Source of the DNA: Mesorhizobium sp. WSM3859
GTDB lineage: Bacteria > Pseudomonadota > Alphaproteobacteria > Rhizobiales > Rhizobiaceae
Length of the DNA stretch: 64,000 nucleotides
Assembly (NCBI RefSeq): GCF_002295065.1
Contig: NZ_NSGG01000015.1
Location: 124,001 to 188,000 of the forward strand
Reading direction: 5' to 3'
Shown here: piece by piece, positions 1 through 8,591 of the stretch
Layout: each line of letters opens with the position of its first letter
Position numbering within the stretch: the stretch's first letter is position 1
Translations under genes and position numbers: made by a program
The notes under the pieces: generated by a model
The model's input: only the letters and a program-made list of their open reading frames with translations
Told to the model about the DNA's origin: nothing
Database searches by the model: none

Positions 1-149
1 CGATCAAGGTGCCGCAGCCACAAACGATCCAAGAGGTGCTGTTGCGCACGCAGATGATGCTGAGGACATGTCCTCCGCCCTGGCTGCGCAAGGTGCTGGC
101 CGACGCTGGTGTCGCCGAAAAGAAACCCTCCTTCGAGGACGAGGACTGA
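1..149 (+). CDS. nifX: NifX, C-terminal end (partial)
   Basis: This is the last 48 codons of a gene that begins before the window (frame starts at base 3, TGA at 147-149). The segment PPPWLRKVLADAG is the conserved NifX tail. NifX carries FeMo-cofactor precursors between NifB and NifEN in the cytoplasm. The gene lies 17 bp before the DUF269 gene, as in rhizobial nifENX operons. A decayed second copy of this 3' end is present near 13.86 kb. Family identity rests on the tail and the context. Confidence 0.75.
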   Translation, partial: IKVPQPQTIQEVLLRTQMMLRTCPPPWLRKVLADAGVAEKKPSFEDED

Positions 150-166
150 AACGAGGAAAGAGCAAA

Positions 167-646
167 ATGTTTGAAGTCGCGATCAGCCCTGCTGTCAACG
201 ATGACGAGGCGGCCCTTGCCAGCCCGTTCGTCAAATGCCTCGTGCGGCTGATCCGTGCTCAAGATTCCCACGGGTCCTGGGACGGCAAAGCGGACGCCGA
301 GTTGCTGGCCGACTTCATCATCAGCAAGGAACTGCGCCGTGCGATTCCAATCATCGGCGATCCCGATCCGGACGTGCTGTGGAGACTCGACAAGTTTTAC
401 ACTGCCGTCGCCCTTGCGATCGAGGAGCGCTCCGGCCTGATGGCATCGCCGATGATCGAAATGAGCCATGAGGGCTTCGGGCGCGTGCTTTTCACCGCCG
501 GGCGGCTGGTCGTTCTGTCCAAGACCCTACGCGACGTCCACCGTTTCGGCTTCGAGGCGTTCTGCAAACTCGCCGCGGCCGGTACGAAACTGGTCGGCGA
601 TGCCATGGCAGCCATCGAGGCCTATCCCGAGGTGGCTCGCGCATGA
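167..646 (+). CDS. NifX-associated nitrogen fixation protein (DUF269)
   Basis: 159-residue protein of the NifX-associated DUF269 family, which always travels with nifX and has a poorly defined role in FeMo-cofactor assembly or nitrogenase protection. Landmarks are the block IPIIGDPDPDVLWRLDKFY near the middle, GFGRVLF, and the C-terminal GTKLVGDAM. I chose ATG 167 because GAGGAAAG lies just upstream and the protein then has the usual family length; an upstream in-frame ATG at 68 would overlap nifX. A frameshifted copy of the same gene sits at 13.9-14.33 kb, on the far side of the insert that splits this operon. Confidence 0.85.
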   Translation: MFEVAISPAVNDDEAALASPFVKCLVRLIRAQDSHGSWDGKADAELLADFIISKELRRAIPIIGDPDPDVLWRLDKFYTAVALAIEERSGLMASPMIEMSHEGFGRVLFTAGRLVVLSKTLRDVHRFGFEAFCKLAAAGTKLVGDAMAAIEAYPEVARA

Positions 647-670
647 AACCGATTTTCGAGCAAGAGGATC

Positions 671-691
671 ATGTCAGGCCTTGAGGAGCCG
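671..691 (+). pseudogene. Severed start of a DUF683 gene
   Basis: The bases after the DUF269 stop match the leader and first codons of the intact DUF683 gene at 14358: the same ACCGATTTTCGAG leader, a GGATCATGTCA start, and MS-x-L-(E/D)-E as the first residues. After about seven codons the similarity ends and the frame runs into the response regulator. The intact gene starts MSNLDE, this one MSGLEE. It looks like the left stump of the operon where the 13-kb insert joined. Confidence 0.55.
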
Positions 692-751
692 CGATGGCCA
701 GCCCACGCGGCCAACGCGGTCGAGGCCAATTTGGTTCTCGGGGTAGCCCTG

Positions 752-1456
752 ATGAAGCCACGCGTCCTGATCTGTTCGCAAGATGCGGAATTCTATCTGT
801 TCCTCAGCCATATACTGGAGGTGGACGGCTTCGCCAGTGAGCCGGCAGGCGGCGCCAAGGAGGCGCTTGCAAAGGCCGACGAACGGGAATTCCAGGCCGT
901 CGTGCTGGACTGCGGTCCAACAAGCCTTACCGGATCCGCAATCTGCGCCCGGCTCAAGCGGGAGCCCCGGACCGGGGGCGTGCCAATCATTGCCCTGATC
1001 GCGCCCGGCGCAGAGAACCAGCACCTGGATCTATTGAAGGCAGGCATCGACGAGAACTTTGTGCGGCCGATCGCGCCGGCCAAGTTGCTCGACTGTTTGC
1101 GGTCGAAGCTGGGGCTGGCGAAGCCGGGTTCAAACGGGGTTGAAAACGGCAGCTGGCTCTCTTTTGGCAACGTTAAGATGAATCTCGATGCCCGCCGGGT
1201 TTGCGGCAATGGCCATGACATTCATCTCGGACCGATCGAGTTCAACTTGCTGCGGCATTTGCTCGAGACTCCCGGCAAGGTCTTCAGCCGGGACGAGATG
1301 ATCGGCGCGGCCTGGCCGGCCAATATCCATGTCGGTGAACGCACAGTCGATGTCCACATCAGTCGGCTCAGAAGGGCGCTGGAGACGGCCTCGACCGATA
1401 TCGTCATCCGTACAGTGAGGTCGTCCGGCTACTCGCTCGAGAAGCTGGACGGCTGA
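752..1456 (+). CDS. Atypical OmpR/PhoB-family response regulator
   Basis: 234-residue two-domain regulator: receiver (about 1-120) and OmpR-type winged helix (about 135-230, with LGPIEFNLLRHLLE and TVDVHISRLRRALE). The phosphoacceptor Asp is present in VVLDCGP. The usual acidic pair is reduced to SQD, the switch Thr is replaced (PIIALIAPG) and the conserved Lys is Arg (ENFVRPIAP), so phosphorylation switching may be altered. ATG 752 is preferred because an in-frame ATG at 671 belongs to the severed DUF683 start and adds 27 non-homologous residues. A histidine kinase relic lies 1.2 kb downstream. Target genes are unknown. Confidence 0.8.
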   Translation: MKPRVLICSQDAEFYLFLSHILEVDGFASEPAGGAKEALAKADEREFQAVVLDCGPTSLTGSAICARLKREPRTGGVPIIALIAPGAENQHLDLLKAGIDENFVRPIAPAKLLDCLRSKLGLAKPGSNGVENGSWLSFGNVKMNLDARRVCGNGHDIHLGPIEFNLLRHLLETPGKVFSRDEMIGAAWPANIHVGERTVDVHISRLRRALETASTDIVIRTVRSSGYSLEKLDG

Positions 1457-1553
1457 ATCAAGTCCGGGTGTGGTGCCACTCCCTTTTCCTCGCGCTGTGA
1501 GCCGGTCTTGCGGCCTGAAACGCCGTCAACGAATACTCAGGAAGAAGCAGGAA

Positions 1554-2396
1554 ATGGCCTATAGAACCGTACTCTGTTTCACCGGCGCTGACCATTCCGA
1601 TCAGGACGTCAGAACTGCTGCCGGCTTGTGTGCGGAAATCGGCGCTCATCTTTCCGTACTGATTATATCCCCTGCGACGCTCTTTATGTGGCATCGGATC
1701 GGAGATGGTGTCCTCGAGTGGCCGGTAGGAATCGATCGATTTGCACAGGACGCGGTCAGGCTGGAAAAGCGCTCCAGCGATATCCAGAAACTGCTGGAAT
1801 CTATGTCGCTTACCTATGACGTTGACCCCGTCTATTGCGATCCGGCCAGCCTCGGTGAAGTGGCACGACAGCGGGCGCTCTGCGCCGACCTCACGATCAT
1901 CGGACCAGGGCTCCTCAACGACGAGAATCTCGGACCTCCTGTGGTCAACGGCTGCTTGTTCGATACGGGAAAACCGGCGCTCGTTGTGCCGAAGGGTGCT
2001 GAGGCGACGCTGTGGCCACGCCGTGTCCTGGTCGGTTGGGATACGCGAGTCGAGGCCTCCCGTGCGATTCGCGAAGCGCTGGGTCTGCTATGCGTTGCTG
2101 AGGAAGTTCGTGTCGCCCTGGTCGATCCAAAGGCCAACTACAATGGGAACGGGGCGAAGCCCGGAGCCGACATCGCTGCCTATCTCACCCGGCACGGTGC
2201 TCGGGTGTCGGTTGATCTACTGCCAAGTGCCGGCAAATCGGCGGCCACGGTGCTTGCGCAGCACGCAATCGACATTTCTGCCGACATGATAGTCATGGGC
2301 GCCTATGGCAGCCGTCGGCTGCGTGAGCGGCTCTTTGGCGGTGTGACCAGATGGATCTTTGACAAGCCGACATTGCCGCTGTTTTTGGCCCGATGA
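1554..2396 (+). CDS. Universal stress protein (UspA family)
   Basis: 280-residue cytoplasmic protein. The C-terminal half carries the UspA nucleotide-binding signature around MGAYGSRRLRERLFGG, and the N-terminal half starts YRTVLCFTGADHSDQDVRTA, a second degenerate Usp-like unit. ATG 1554 follows GAAGAAGCAGGAA, a good ribosome site, and removes a non-homologous leader. It is co-oriented with the response regulator, 97 bp away, so the two may be co-transcribed. Usp proteins of this length are common in rhizobia and often induced under low oxygen; no FNR/FixK box was identified here. Confidence 0.85.
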   Translation: MAYRTVLCFTGADHSDQDVRTAAGLCAEIGAHLSVLIISPATLFMWHRIGDGVLEWPVGIDRFAQDAVRLEKRSSDIQKLLESMSLTYDVDPVYCDPASLGEVARQRALCADLTIIGPGLLNDENLGPPVVNGCLFDTGKPALVVPKGAEATLWPRRVLVGWDTRVEASRAIREALGLLCVAEEVRVALVDPKANYNGNGAKPGADIAAYLTRHGARVSVDLLPSAGKSAATVLAQHAIDISADMIVMGAYGSRRLRERLFGGVTRWIFDKPTLPLFLAR

Positions 2397-2520
2397 CGGT
2401 TCCGAAGCCGCACCGATGCCGTTCGAAGCTTCACTGTGCCTGTGACATTCGCAATGCCCCAATGCGGGTCGCTGAGAACACCCCGCTGAGTTGGAAAACA
2501 CTCCCAGAGGAGCAAGATAA

Positions 2521-2661
2521 GTGGAGCTCTTTTGCATTGGTATCGGTGCTGGCCCATCCAATTTAAGCCTTGCGTGTCAGATACACGAAGAGATTGCGCA
2601 AGGGGCACTGTTCCTGGATCGGCAGGTCGATTTCCGCTGGCACCCAAACAGCGCAATGGAT
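2521..2661 (+). pseudogene. Lysine N6-monooxygenase, N-terminal fragment
   Basis: A GTG-started fragment of about 47 codons nearly identical to the start of the intact monooxygenase at 7087, including the FAD-binding GAGPSNLSLAC and the block ALFLDRQVDFRWHP. The upstream bases (about 2440-2520, with GGAGCAAGA before the GTG) also match those before 7087. After HPNSAM the homology stops and the reading frame enters a histidine kinase remnant. It is a truncated duplicate of the downstream gene, not a working enzyme. Confidence 0.8.
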
Positions 2662-3177
2662 GAGGCCAAGCGGCGGCGGTTTTCGAACAATATCGTCACC
2701 GACGCGGGGCGGCTTAATCTGCTGGAGAGCCGCCTGCTCGACCTGGCGCGCCGAAAATCTCGCGCCAGTGACGAAAGCACGTCGATTGGTGCCGGGCTGG
2801 CACTGCTGCAGACCCAGGACAGGCCGGCACTTCGCGTCGAGGCCGGCGGAGAGACCGGCCTGCGCATATCGGCCGAGAATGCGGCGATGTGCTCGCCAAT
2901 CTCATCGACAATTCGGCGAGGCATGGCGCCACGCTGGTTTCAATCACAGCGGCGACGGGGACGGCAAGGCCATTGTCCTGGTGAGCGACGAGGGCGGCGG
3001 TATTTCGCCCAGCAACCGGAACCGCATTTTCGAGCCATTCTTCACCACACGCCGCGATTTCGGCGGCACCGGCATGCCTGCCTCGGCTTCGTGCTGGCCC
3101 TCCTGAGAGCGCATGATGGCATGAACCGCCTAGTTGAGCGCGCTATGCGCTTCGAGATCATCCTGCCGGTTGTTTGA
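2662..3177 (+). pseudogene. Sensor histidine kinase, C-terminal relic
   Basis: Several frames must be joined to read a HATPase_c domain: N box ANLIDNSARHG (about 2890-2930), G1 box SDEGGGISPSN (about 2985-3015), F box RIFEPFFTTRR and G2 GGTGM. At least two frameshifts separate them, and the N-terminal half and phosphoacceptor His region are missing. It is fused in frame to the monooxygenase fragment. It could be the former partner of the response regulator at 752, but only proximity supports that. Confidence 0.75.
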
Positions 3178-3244
3178 ATTGGAGCACGAACTTTTCCGAA
3201 AACCGGCTTTCGGGATCATGCTCTAGAACTGAAGAAGCGAAAAA

Positions 3245-4411
3245 ATGCTCTACGACATCGCCATCATCGGAGGAGCCATCGTCGGCTCCTCGATCGCTTA
3301 CTATCTGCGCGAGGAAGGGTTTTCCGGCTCGGTCGCGCTGGTCGAGCGCGACCCGCAATTTGCTCATGCGGCAACGACGCTGTCGTGCGCTTCGATCCGC
3401 CAGCAGTTTTCGATTCCCGAAAACATCCGCCTGTCGCAGTTCACGCTGAAACTGTTCCGGCGGCTTACGGAAGAATTCGGGGCCGACGCCGATATCGGCT
3501 TTCGCGAAGGCGGCTATCTCATCCTTGCCGGCGACAACGGATTGCCGATCCTCAAGGCCAACCACGAGACGCAGATGGCCGCGGGCGCCGACATCGTCCT
3601 TGAGGATGCGGAGGCGCTCGTCCGCCGCTTTCCATGGCTGTCGGCCGAGGGCATCACCGCCGGCGCCTATGGCCGCACGGGCGAGGGCTGGTTCGACGCG
3701 CATGCCATGCTGATGCTGTTCCGCAGGGCGCTGCGGGAGAAGAAGATCGATTTCATCACCGCTGGAGTGACCGGCATCGAACGGCAAGGCGACAGTGTTA
3801 CCGGGGTGAGCCTCGACAATGGCGAGCGGCTCGAGGCCGGCATCGTCGTCAACGCCGCCGGGCCGAATGCCGGCAAAGTTTCAGCAATGGCCGGACTGGC
3901 GCTGCCAGTGGAACCGCGCAAGCGCAATGTCTTCATCTTCGAGGCACGCGACAAATATGACGATATGCCGCTGCTGGTCGATACGACCGGCATCTACGTC
4001 AGACCGGAAGGCTCGGTCTACATCACCGGCGGCGCCGAGCCGGAAGAGGGCGACGGCCCTGCTGATCCTGCCGATTTCGAGCCCGACTGGCCGCTGTTCG
4101 AAGAGGTGATCTGGCCGGTGCTGGCCACCCGCATTCCAGCCTTCGAGGCGATCAAGCCGACGCGCGCCTGGGCCGGCCATTACGACTACAACACGCTCGA
4201 CCAGAACGCGGTGATCGGCCCGCATCCTCAGGTCAGGAATTTCCTCTTCGCCAACGGTTTTTCCGGCCACGGCCTGCAGCAGGCGCCGGCGGTCGGCAAG
4301 GCGCTGGCCGAGCTGATCGTGCATGGCGTCTACCGCACGGTGGACTGCTCGGCGTTTGGGTACAGCCGCGTCGCGGAGGGGCGCGCGTTCAGGGAATTGA
4401 ATGTGATCTAA
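3245..4411 (+). CDS. FAD-dependent amino-acid oxidase (DAO family)
   Basis: 388-residue flavoenzyme of the D-amino-acid oxidase/glycine oxidase superfamily. The Rossmann FAD motif is IAIIGGAIVGSSIAYYL at the N-terminus and the C-terminal FAD contact is NGFSGHGLQQAPAVGK. No signal peptide is seen. ATG 3245 has GAAGAAGCG upstream. It lies between a relic and the intact copy of a lysine N6-monooxygenase gene, and 5 kb from a cupin/MetRS fusion. In the Streptomyces s56-p1 and triacsin pathways a FAD oxidase of this superfamily cleaves the lysine-glycine hydrazine to hydrazinoacetate. That role is inferred here from context; a generic sarcosine or glycine oxidase remains possible. Confidence 0.8.
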   Translation: MLYDIAIIGGAIVGSSIAYYLREEGFSGSVALVERDPQFAHAATTLSCASIRQQFSIPENIRLSQFTLKLFRRLTEEFGADADIGFREGGYLILAGDNGLPILKANHETQMAAGADIVLEDAEALVRRFPWLSAEGITAGAYGRTGEGWFDAHAMLMLFRRALREKKIDFITAGVTGIERQGDSVTGVSLDNGERLEAGIVVNAAGPNAGKVSAMAGLALPVEPRKRNVFIFEARDKYDDMPLLVDTTGIYVRPEGSVYITGGAEPEEGDGPADPADFEPDWPLFEEVIWPVLATRIPAFEAIKPTRAWAGHYDYNTLDQNAVIGPHPQVRNFLFANGFSGHGLQQAPAVGKALAELIVHGVYRTVDCSAFGYSRVAEGRAFRELNVI

Positions 4412-4704
4412 CACTGGCGGGACAGCACCCCCCTCTGCCCTGCAGCATAATGCTGCGGAATGGCAACGCACCATACTTGGGCACAGGGCCCCGAGCCGAC
4501 GCCATCGCGCCAATCGGCGTCGTCACGTTCGAGATTCAGCACCGGCTGCTCGGCGCTTTTACGCTCGCATATGCGCCGGCATGCCGCTCGCGATCGATGA
4601 CTCATTTGCCGACGAGGGCTGCTCGTTCCACGAAAAAGCGATAAGCGCGAGATTAATGGGCAACCTCGTCGGGACCGAAAAGAGCGCTAAACCGGGTTGC
4701 TAGA

Positions 4705-4975
4705 TCAATCCAGGGTGCCGCGTCGCCTCTCTCTGAAGCTATTCGAACGACCGCCGCCAGATAGCCGGTAAAAGCCATTCAGTCTGAGGGCGCGTTGCTC
4801 TGAGAGGTAGTCAATAGCGTCAAGCCGCTGGTGAACGGCAGCGAGCATATGTTGCACCAAAAGCAGGGAGGATGGGCAAGGGCAATCGCTCTTGCTCGCG
4901 AGCCGCCTGCACTCCCTGCAAAGCGGCGGAATGTCCTCCAAGGCTAGATCGCCGGAAAGACGTTGTACGAGATTG
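4705..4975 (-). pseudogene. Possible MerR-type regulator C-terminal relic
   Basis: An open frame on the minus strand downstream of pyrE has a helix-rich pattern resembling the dimerisation end of MerR-family regulators (DLALEDIPPL, then a Cys-containing loop and LDAIDYLSEQRALRL). No DNA-binding helix is present. This is a weak call: the frame may be chance. The rest of 4412-4704 shows nothing I recognise. Confidence 0.2.
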
Positions 4976-5572
4976 TCAGTGGCGTTCCACAAATTCGCTC
5001 GCATGCAGTACGGAGTGCAGCGTGACGCCATGTTGGGCTAGCAGGGCCGTAGCTCCCTCGTCACGGTCCACGAGGCAAGCAGCGTCACCCACAATGCCGC
5101 CGACGCGGCGAACCTCTTCAGTCGCCTTCAATATCGACTTGCCGCTTGTGGCAACGTCGTCAACGATCAGGACCACTTTTCCCTGAAGATCCTCCTTAGG
5201 CCCAAGACCTTCAATCACATCGCTTGTGCCATGGGCCTTTGGAGCCTTGCGAACGAAGATCGTGTTTATGGGATTGTTCATCACCGAGCTGACAGCCGCC
5301 ATCGATCCGATTACGGGGACCGCTCCCATTTCAAGTCCGCCGACGTACTCTGCTTTCACTTGCTTAGCTATTTTTAGGAACTCAAGAGCGGCAAGTTGCG
5401 CGCCTCGCGCCACCATCATGGTAGGCTTCATATTGAAATAGATGTCGCTCTCTATGCCCGACGAGAGCGTGTAGCGTCCGAATCGAAAAGAGCGCTCACG
5501 GACGATCTCGCGGAGTTCGTCCTTGTCGTGTTGGCCGGAATCAACTGGTCTGAATTTCGCCAGTGCCGCCAT
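4976..5572 (-). CDS. pyrE: Orotate phosphoribosyltransferase
   Basis: 198-residue OPRT, close to the usual length. It converts orotate and PRPP to OMP in pyrimidine synthesis. The PRPP-binding loop VVLIVDDVATSGKS is intact, as are FGRYTLSSGIESDIYFN near the N-terminus and the flexible-loop region RKAPKAHGTS. It is transcribed against its neighbours. A core pyrimidine gene on a symbiosis island is unexpected, so it is probably a second copy. It may supply OMP locally, act in a specialised pathway next to the hydrazine genes, or be a passenger; the sequence does not decide. Confidence 0.9.
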   Translation of the reverse strand: MAALAKFRPVDSGQHDKDELREIVRERSFRFGRYTLSSGIESDIYFNMKPTMMVARGAQLAALEFLKIAKQVKAEYVGGLEMGAVPVIGSMAAVSSVMNNPINTIFVRKAPKAHGTSDVIEGLGPKEDLQGKVVLIVDDVATSGKSILKATEEVRRVGGIVGDAACLVDRDEGATALLAQHGVTLHSVLHASEFVERH

Positions 5573-6580
5573 GGATCAGACCTCGCCCCTAGGGAAAATT
5601 TGGGTGCGGCATGCACCTAGTCACTACCGCTATGTGGCTTTTGCAAGTGTTCGCGGGGTGTGTCAATTAATGTCAATACCGGTGCGGCCGTACCCGCGCA
5701 GATCCATTATCGTTATTGGGTGCCTAAAGCGTGATCACGGGCCTCGCGACGGCTGGGTAGCCTTGGCTACCCTTGCCTGATCTCGGCCAGGCACGGGTTT
5801 TCTCGACGCGGGCCGTCTCTTTGAGGATTTGGGCGCTTTCATCCTCGTCCCCTCGAGTTCCGCCTCGCTCGGCTCCGTTGCGCCAGCTAACCAGGTTGCA
5901 CATGAGGCGAGCGTTTCGGCCGCCATGTCGGCCCCTTGTGGTGACGATTGGGCGAGGCCGCGCTTTTCGTGCAACCTCCTCGTAAGGCGGTAAAGTTCGA
6001 GCCCGCGAGAATTTCGTTCATCAGCACCGCGGCGCAACATTTCGGCTCGCTTCGTCTGACGACCGATCAGCAGGTCCAACCTCGATTGCCCCGAAACAAC
6101 GTTTGTCTTTTTGGATCAGCGCCTGGTTATCCCTGCGTTGCGGCCCAACCGTCAACACCTTCGCCGTCCCAAAATATCTCCTTCCGACCGGCCTGGGCAA
6201 CCTCGACAATGCTGCGGACCGAATGCGTCTGGTTGGTCACACGAGCACTGTCCGGCTCGTGGTGCTGCAGGATGTGGCACATGGCCTCGACATAGCGGTG
6301 TGACCGCCTTTAGCTGGGTTCTGCGTCTCAAAATCCGGATCTCGTCTCAATCTTCCGCAAGACGGGAGAGACCTCCTGGGACCCCGGCTTCCGAAGGCGC
6401 CTTTTCAGATTCCGGCCGCGAGAAGGGCAAGAGCCTTTTACCGCGCCACAGTCCGTGAACCTGGGTTGCTGGCCGTCCCGAGAGAAAATTCCGATGCGGA
6501 GCTGCCCGATTAGCTAGTGGCTCATGGCAAGAGGACGGCGACGCGGCAAATCGGCCACCGGCGCAAGGTTTCCCCCTCAT
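5573..6580. other. Non-coding or decayed stretch
   Basis: About 1 kb with open frames on both strands, none of which I can assign to a family. On the minus strand around 6110-6300 the frame contains THSVRSIVEVAQAGRKEIFW, which looks like protein sequence but is cut by stops. Close to the pyrE start are two TTGACA-like blocks that could serve as a promoter for pyrE. Confidence 0.3.
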
Positions 6581-6656
6581 TGTCGGATACCCGACAGGAT
6601 CACAAACCCGCTATCCGTTGCTTCCATGAAAGTTTCCTTCTGGCACGTTTGATGCG
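6581..6656 (+). promoter_or_regulatory. NifA site and sigma-54 promoter
   Basis: A perfect NifA upstream activator TGT-N10-ACA lies at 6581-6596, with palindromic inner bases. Downstream, TGGCACGTTTGATGC at 6641-6655 has GG and GC ten bases apart, the sigma-54 -24/-12 pattern. The pair reads toward the lysine monooxygenase, 430 bp away. The spacing of 45 bp between site and promoter is shorter than usual but within reach for NifA. This would place the downstream genes under nitrogen-fixation control. Confidence 0.75.
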
Positions 6657-6682
6657 GGGGATCTTCCGCAAAACATCAGCGG

Positions 6683-6796
6683 ATGCCCTCCTATGAGCAG
6701 CTCAATGTCGTCGCATTCGAGACCGCGCCCTCGCCGATCCCCAATTCGGTCAAAGGTCGGCGTATCATTGTGGAGGCGGGCGACCTTGCCGATTGA
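6683..6796 (+). other. Short ORF after the NifA promoter, unknown
   Basis: A 37-codon frame begins at the first ATG after the sigma-54 promoter and contains APSPIPNSVKGRRIIVEAG. The peptide looks like protein but I do not recognise it. No clear ribosome site precedes it. It could be the stump of a gene that once stood first in this operon. From 6797 to 7086 I see no further gene. Confidence 0.25.
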
Positions 6797-7086
6797 AACA
6801 CGGAACAAGGCTCGAAAGCATTTCGCTGACCGAGACGCGATCATCGAAGCGGGCGGAGATACGTCGATCCCGTCCACGCCCACAAGTCGTGGACATGAGT
6901 GTCGATCGCATCACTTGGCCGGGATCCATGGGCTTCATGCCCGACCATACCAAAGCGGGGACAAAATCCAGCAAATCCTGCGGCACCGAAGTCGAGATGG
7001 TCCGCGTGGAGACTGAAGCCGATGGCCAGAGCCGACATTCCTCGCGAACATCGCCCAGTTGGGAAGCACCTAAAGGAGCAAGACAA

Positions 7087-8391
7087 GTGGAGCTCTCTTG
7101 CATTGGAGTGGGAGCTGGGCCGTCGAATTTGAGCCTTGCGTGCCAGATGCACGAGCAAATTGGGCAAGGGGCACTGTTCCTGGATCGGCAAGTCGACTTC
7201 CGCTGGCACCCAGGCAGCGCATTCGATTCCTCGGAACTCCAGGTCAGCCACTTCAAGGATTTGGTCACGCTGGTGAACCCGCGATCAGCCTACACTTTCG
7301 TGAACTACCTGCATGAGAACGGGCGTCTGTACCACTTCCTGAATGCACAGTTCGAAGCCGTGCTCCGAGCTGAGTTCGAGCAATACCTGAACTGGGCCTT
7401 CCACAGGAACCCGCTCGTCCGCGGCGGCGAGACCGTGCGCGAAATCCGCTTTGACGGCGAGTTTCGGGTGCGCACCGATAAGGCGGTTCTCGGCGCCAGA
7501 AACGTCGTGGTCGGCATTGGCAAGCAGGCGCATATTCCGCCTCAGTTTCAGGGCTGGACTGGACGCAACCTGTTCCACTCATCTGAATTGCTGCACATTC
7601 ATCCTGAGGCGCACAATGGCCATGTCTGCGTGGTCGGCGGAGGACAGTCCGGAGCCGAGGTGCTGTTGCACCTTGTTGGCCTGCCAAAAGAACGGCGGCC
7701 TGTCTCGATAACCTGGGTCTCGCAGCGCGAAAACTATCTGCCCATCGACAACAGCCCGTTCACAAACGAGTTGTTCATGCCCTGCTTTTCGGATCGTTTC
7801 GCGGCAATGAGCGAGTCGCAGCGCAAGCTGTTCCTGCGGCGCTTCGTGCTTGCTTCGGATGGCATTTCGGAAAGCACGTTGCGCGCGGCCTACCAGGCGC
7901 TATACCGTCACGCGTTTCTAGAGCCAAACCGATGCGAAATCACACTGCGGCCGGGCTGCACTGTCTCGCACTGCATCAACGCCGGCGCGGGCCACAGACT
8001 CACCCTGCAGCACCGCATGGAGGTGGTCGAAGAAGTCACCGCCGACACCGTCATCCTGGCCACCGGTTACGAGAACGCGGTGCCAGGCTTCTTGGAACCG
8101 ATCGCGAACCGGCTTGAAATAATCGACAACGAATTGGCTATTCGCCAAGATTTTTCGGTGTGCTGGGACGGACCGCGTGACAGCCGCATCTTCGTACAGA
8201 ACGCGAGCCCAGGACAGCGTGGGCTGGCTGATCCGAATCTAAGCCTGCTGGCCTGGCGAGCGCGTCGCATCCTCGACAGCCTTCTGGGGCGCGCGCCGCG
8301 TGCCAACCCCGAGCATCCCGGCTTCATCAGCCCTACCTCCGTCGAGTGCTGGTCCGACACCATCGCAGAAGAAATGGGCAGCGGGATATGA
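7087..8391 (+). CDS. L-lysine/L-ornithine N-monooxygenase
   Basis: 434-residue flavin monooxygenase of the SidA/IucD/PvdA family, which N-hydroxylates the side-chain amine of lysine or ornithine with FAD, NADPH and O2. Seen: FAD motif CIGVGAGPSNLSLAC at the N-terminus, NADPH motif VCVVGGGQSGAEVL near residue 180, and the family motif ILATGYENAVPGF near 325. The GTG start follows AAAGGAGCAAGACAA; longer frames from 6793 add unrelated sequence. The PhyH gene and the cupin/MetRS gene follow on the same strand, which suggests lysine as substrate for hydrazine formation rather than a siderophore, since no siderophore synthetase is present. Confidence 0.9.
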   Translation: MELSCIGVGAGPSNLSLACQMHEQIGQGALFLDRQVDFRWHPGSAFDSSELQVSHFKDLVTLVNPRSAYTFVNYLHENGRLYHFLNAQFEAVLRAEFEQYLNWAFHRNPLVRGGETVREIRFDGEFRVRTDKAVLGARNVVVGIGKQAHIPPQFQGWTGRNLFHSSELLHIHPEAHNGHVCVVGGGQSGAEVLLHLVGLPKERRPVSITWVSQRENYLPIDNSPFTNELFMPCFSDRFAAMSESQRKLFLRRFVLASDGISESTLRAAYQALYRHAFLEPNRCEITLRPGCTVSHCINAGAGHRLTLQHRMEVVEEVTADTVILATGYENAVPGFLEPIANRLEIIDNELAIRQDFSVCWDGPRDSRIFVQNASPGQRGLADPNLSLLAWRARRILDSLLGRAPRANPEHPGFISPTSVECWSDTIAEEMGSGI

Positions 8392-8591
8392 CCGGGCGAC
8401 TGCGGATCACTAGCGGTGGCATCCAAGGAATGATTCCGCCTTCACTGCAGCGGAGGCTGGAGAGCGAGACGCACTTAGCGTCGCCCATAGGCCGTTGAGT
8501 ACTGTTTCCGTCGACCCACAACCTGACCAGCGCCCGATTGCCCTAACCGGAATGTTCGACCAACCAGTCTTTCCAACAGGAGGCTTTTCGC

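Noticed and set aside
671..751. Longer start for the response regulator at ATG 671
   Set aside because: The first codons are the severed DUF683 start; the receiver domain begins at ATG 752.
3158..3787. Minus-strand ORF across the FAD oxidase
   Set aside because: Antisense shadow of a clear flavoenzyme.
6793..7086. Upstream extension of the lysine monooxygenase
   Set aside because: The extra 98 residues do not resemble the family and the GTG at 7087 has a good ribosome site and the family N-terminus.
7087..8391. Siderophore biosynthesis gene
   Set aside because: No siderophore synthetase, NRPS or receptor is nearby; the cupin/MetRS partner points to N-N bond formation.
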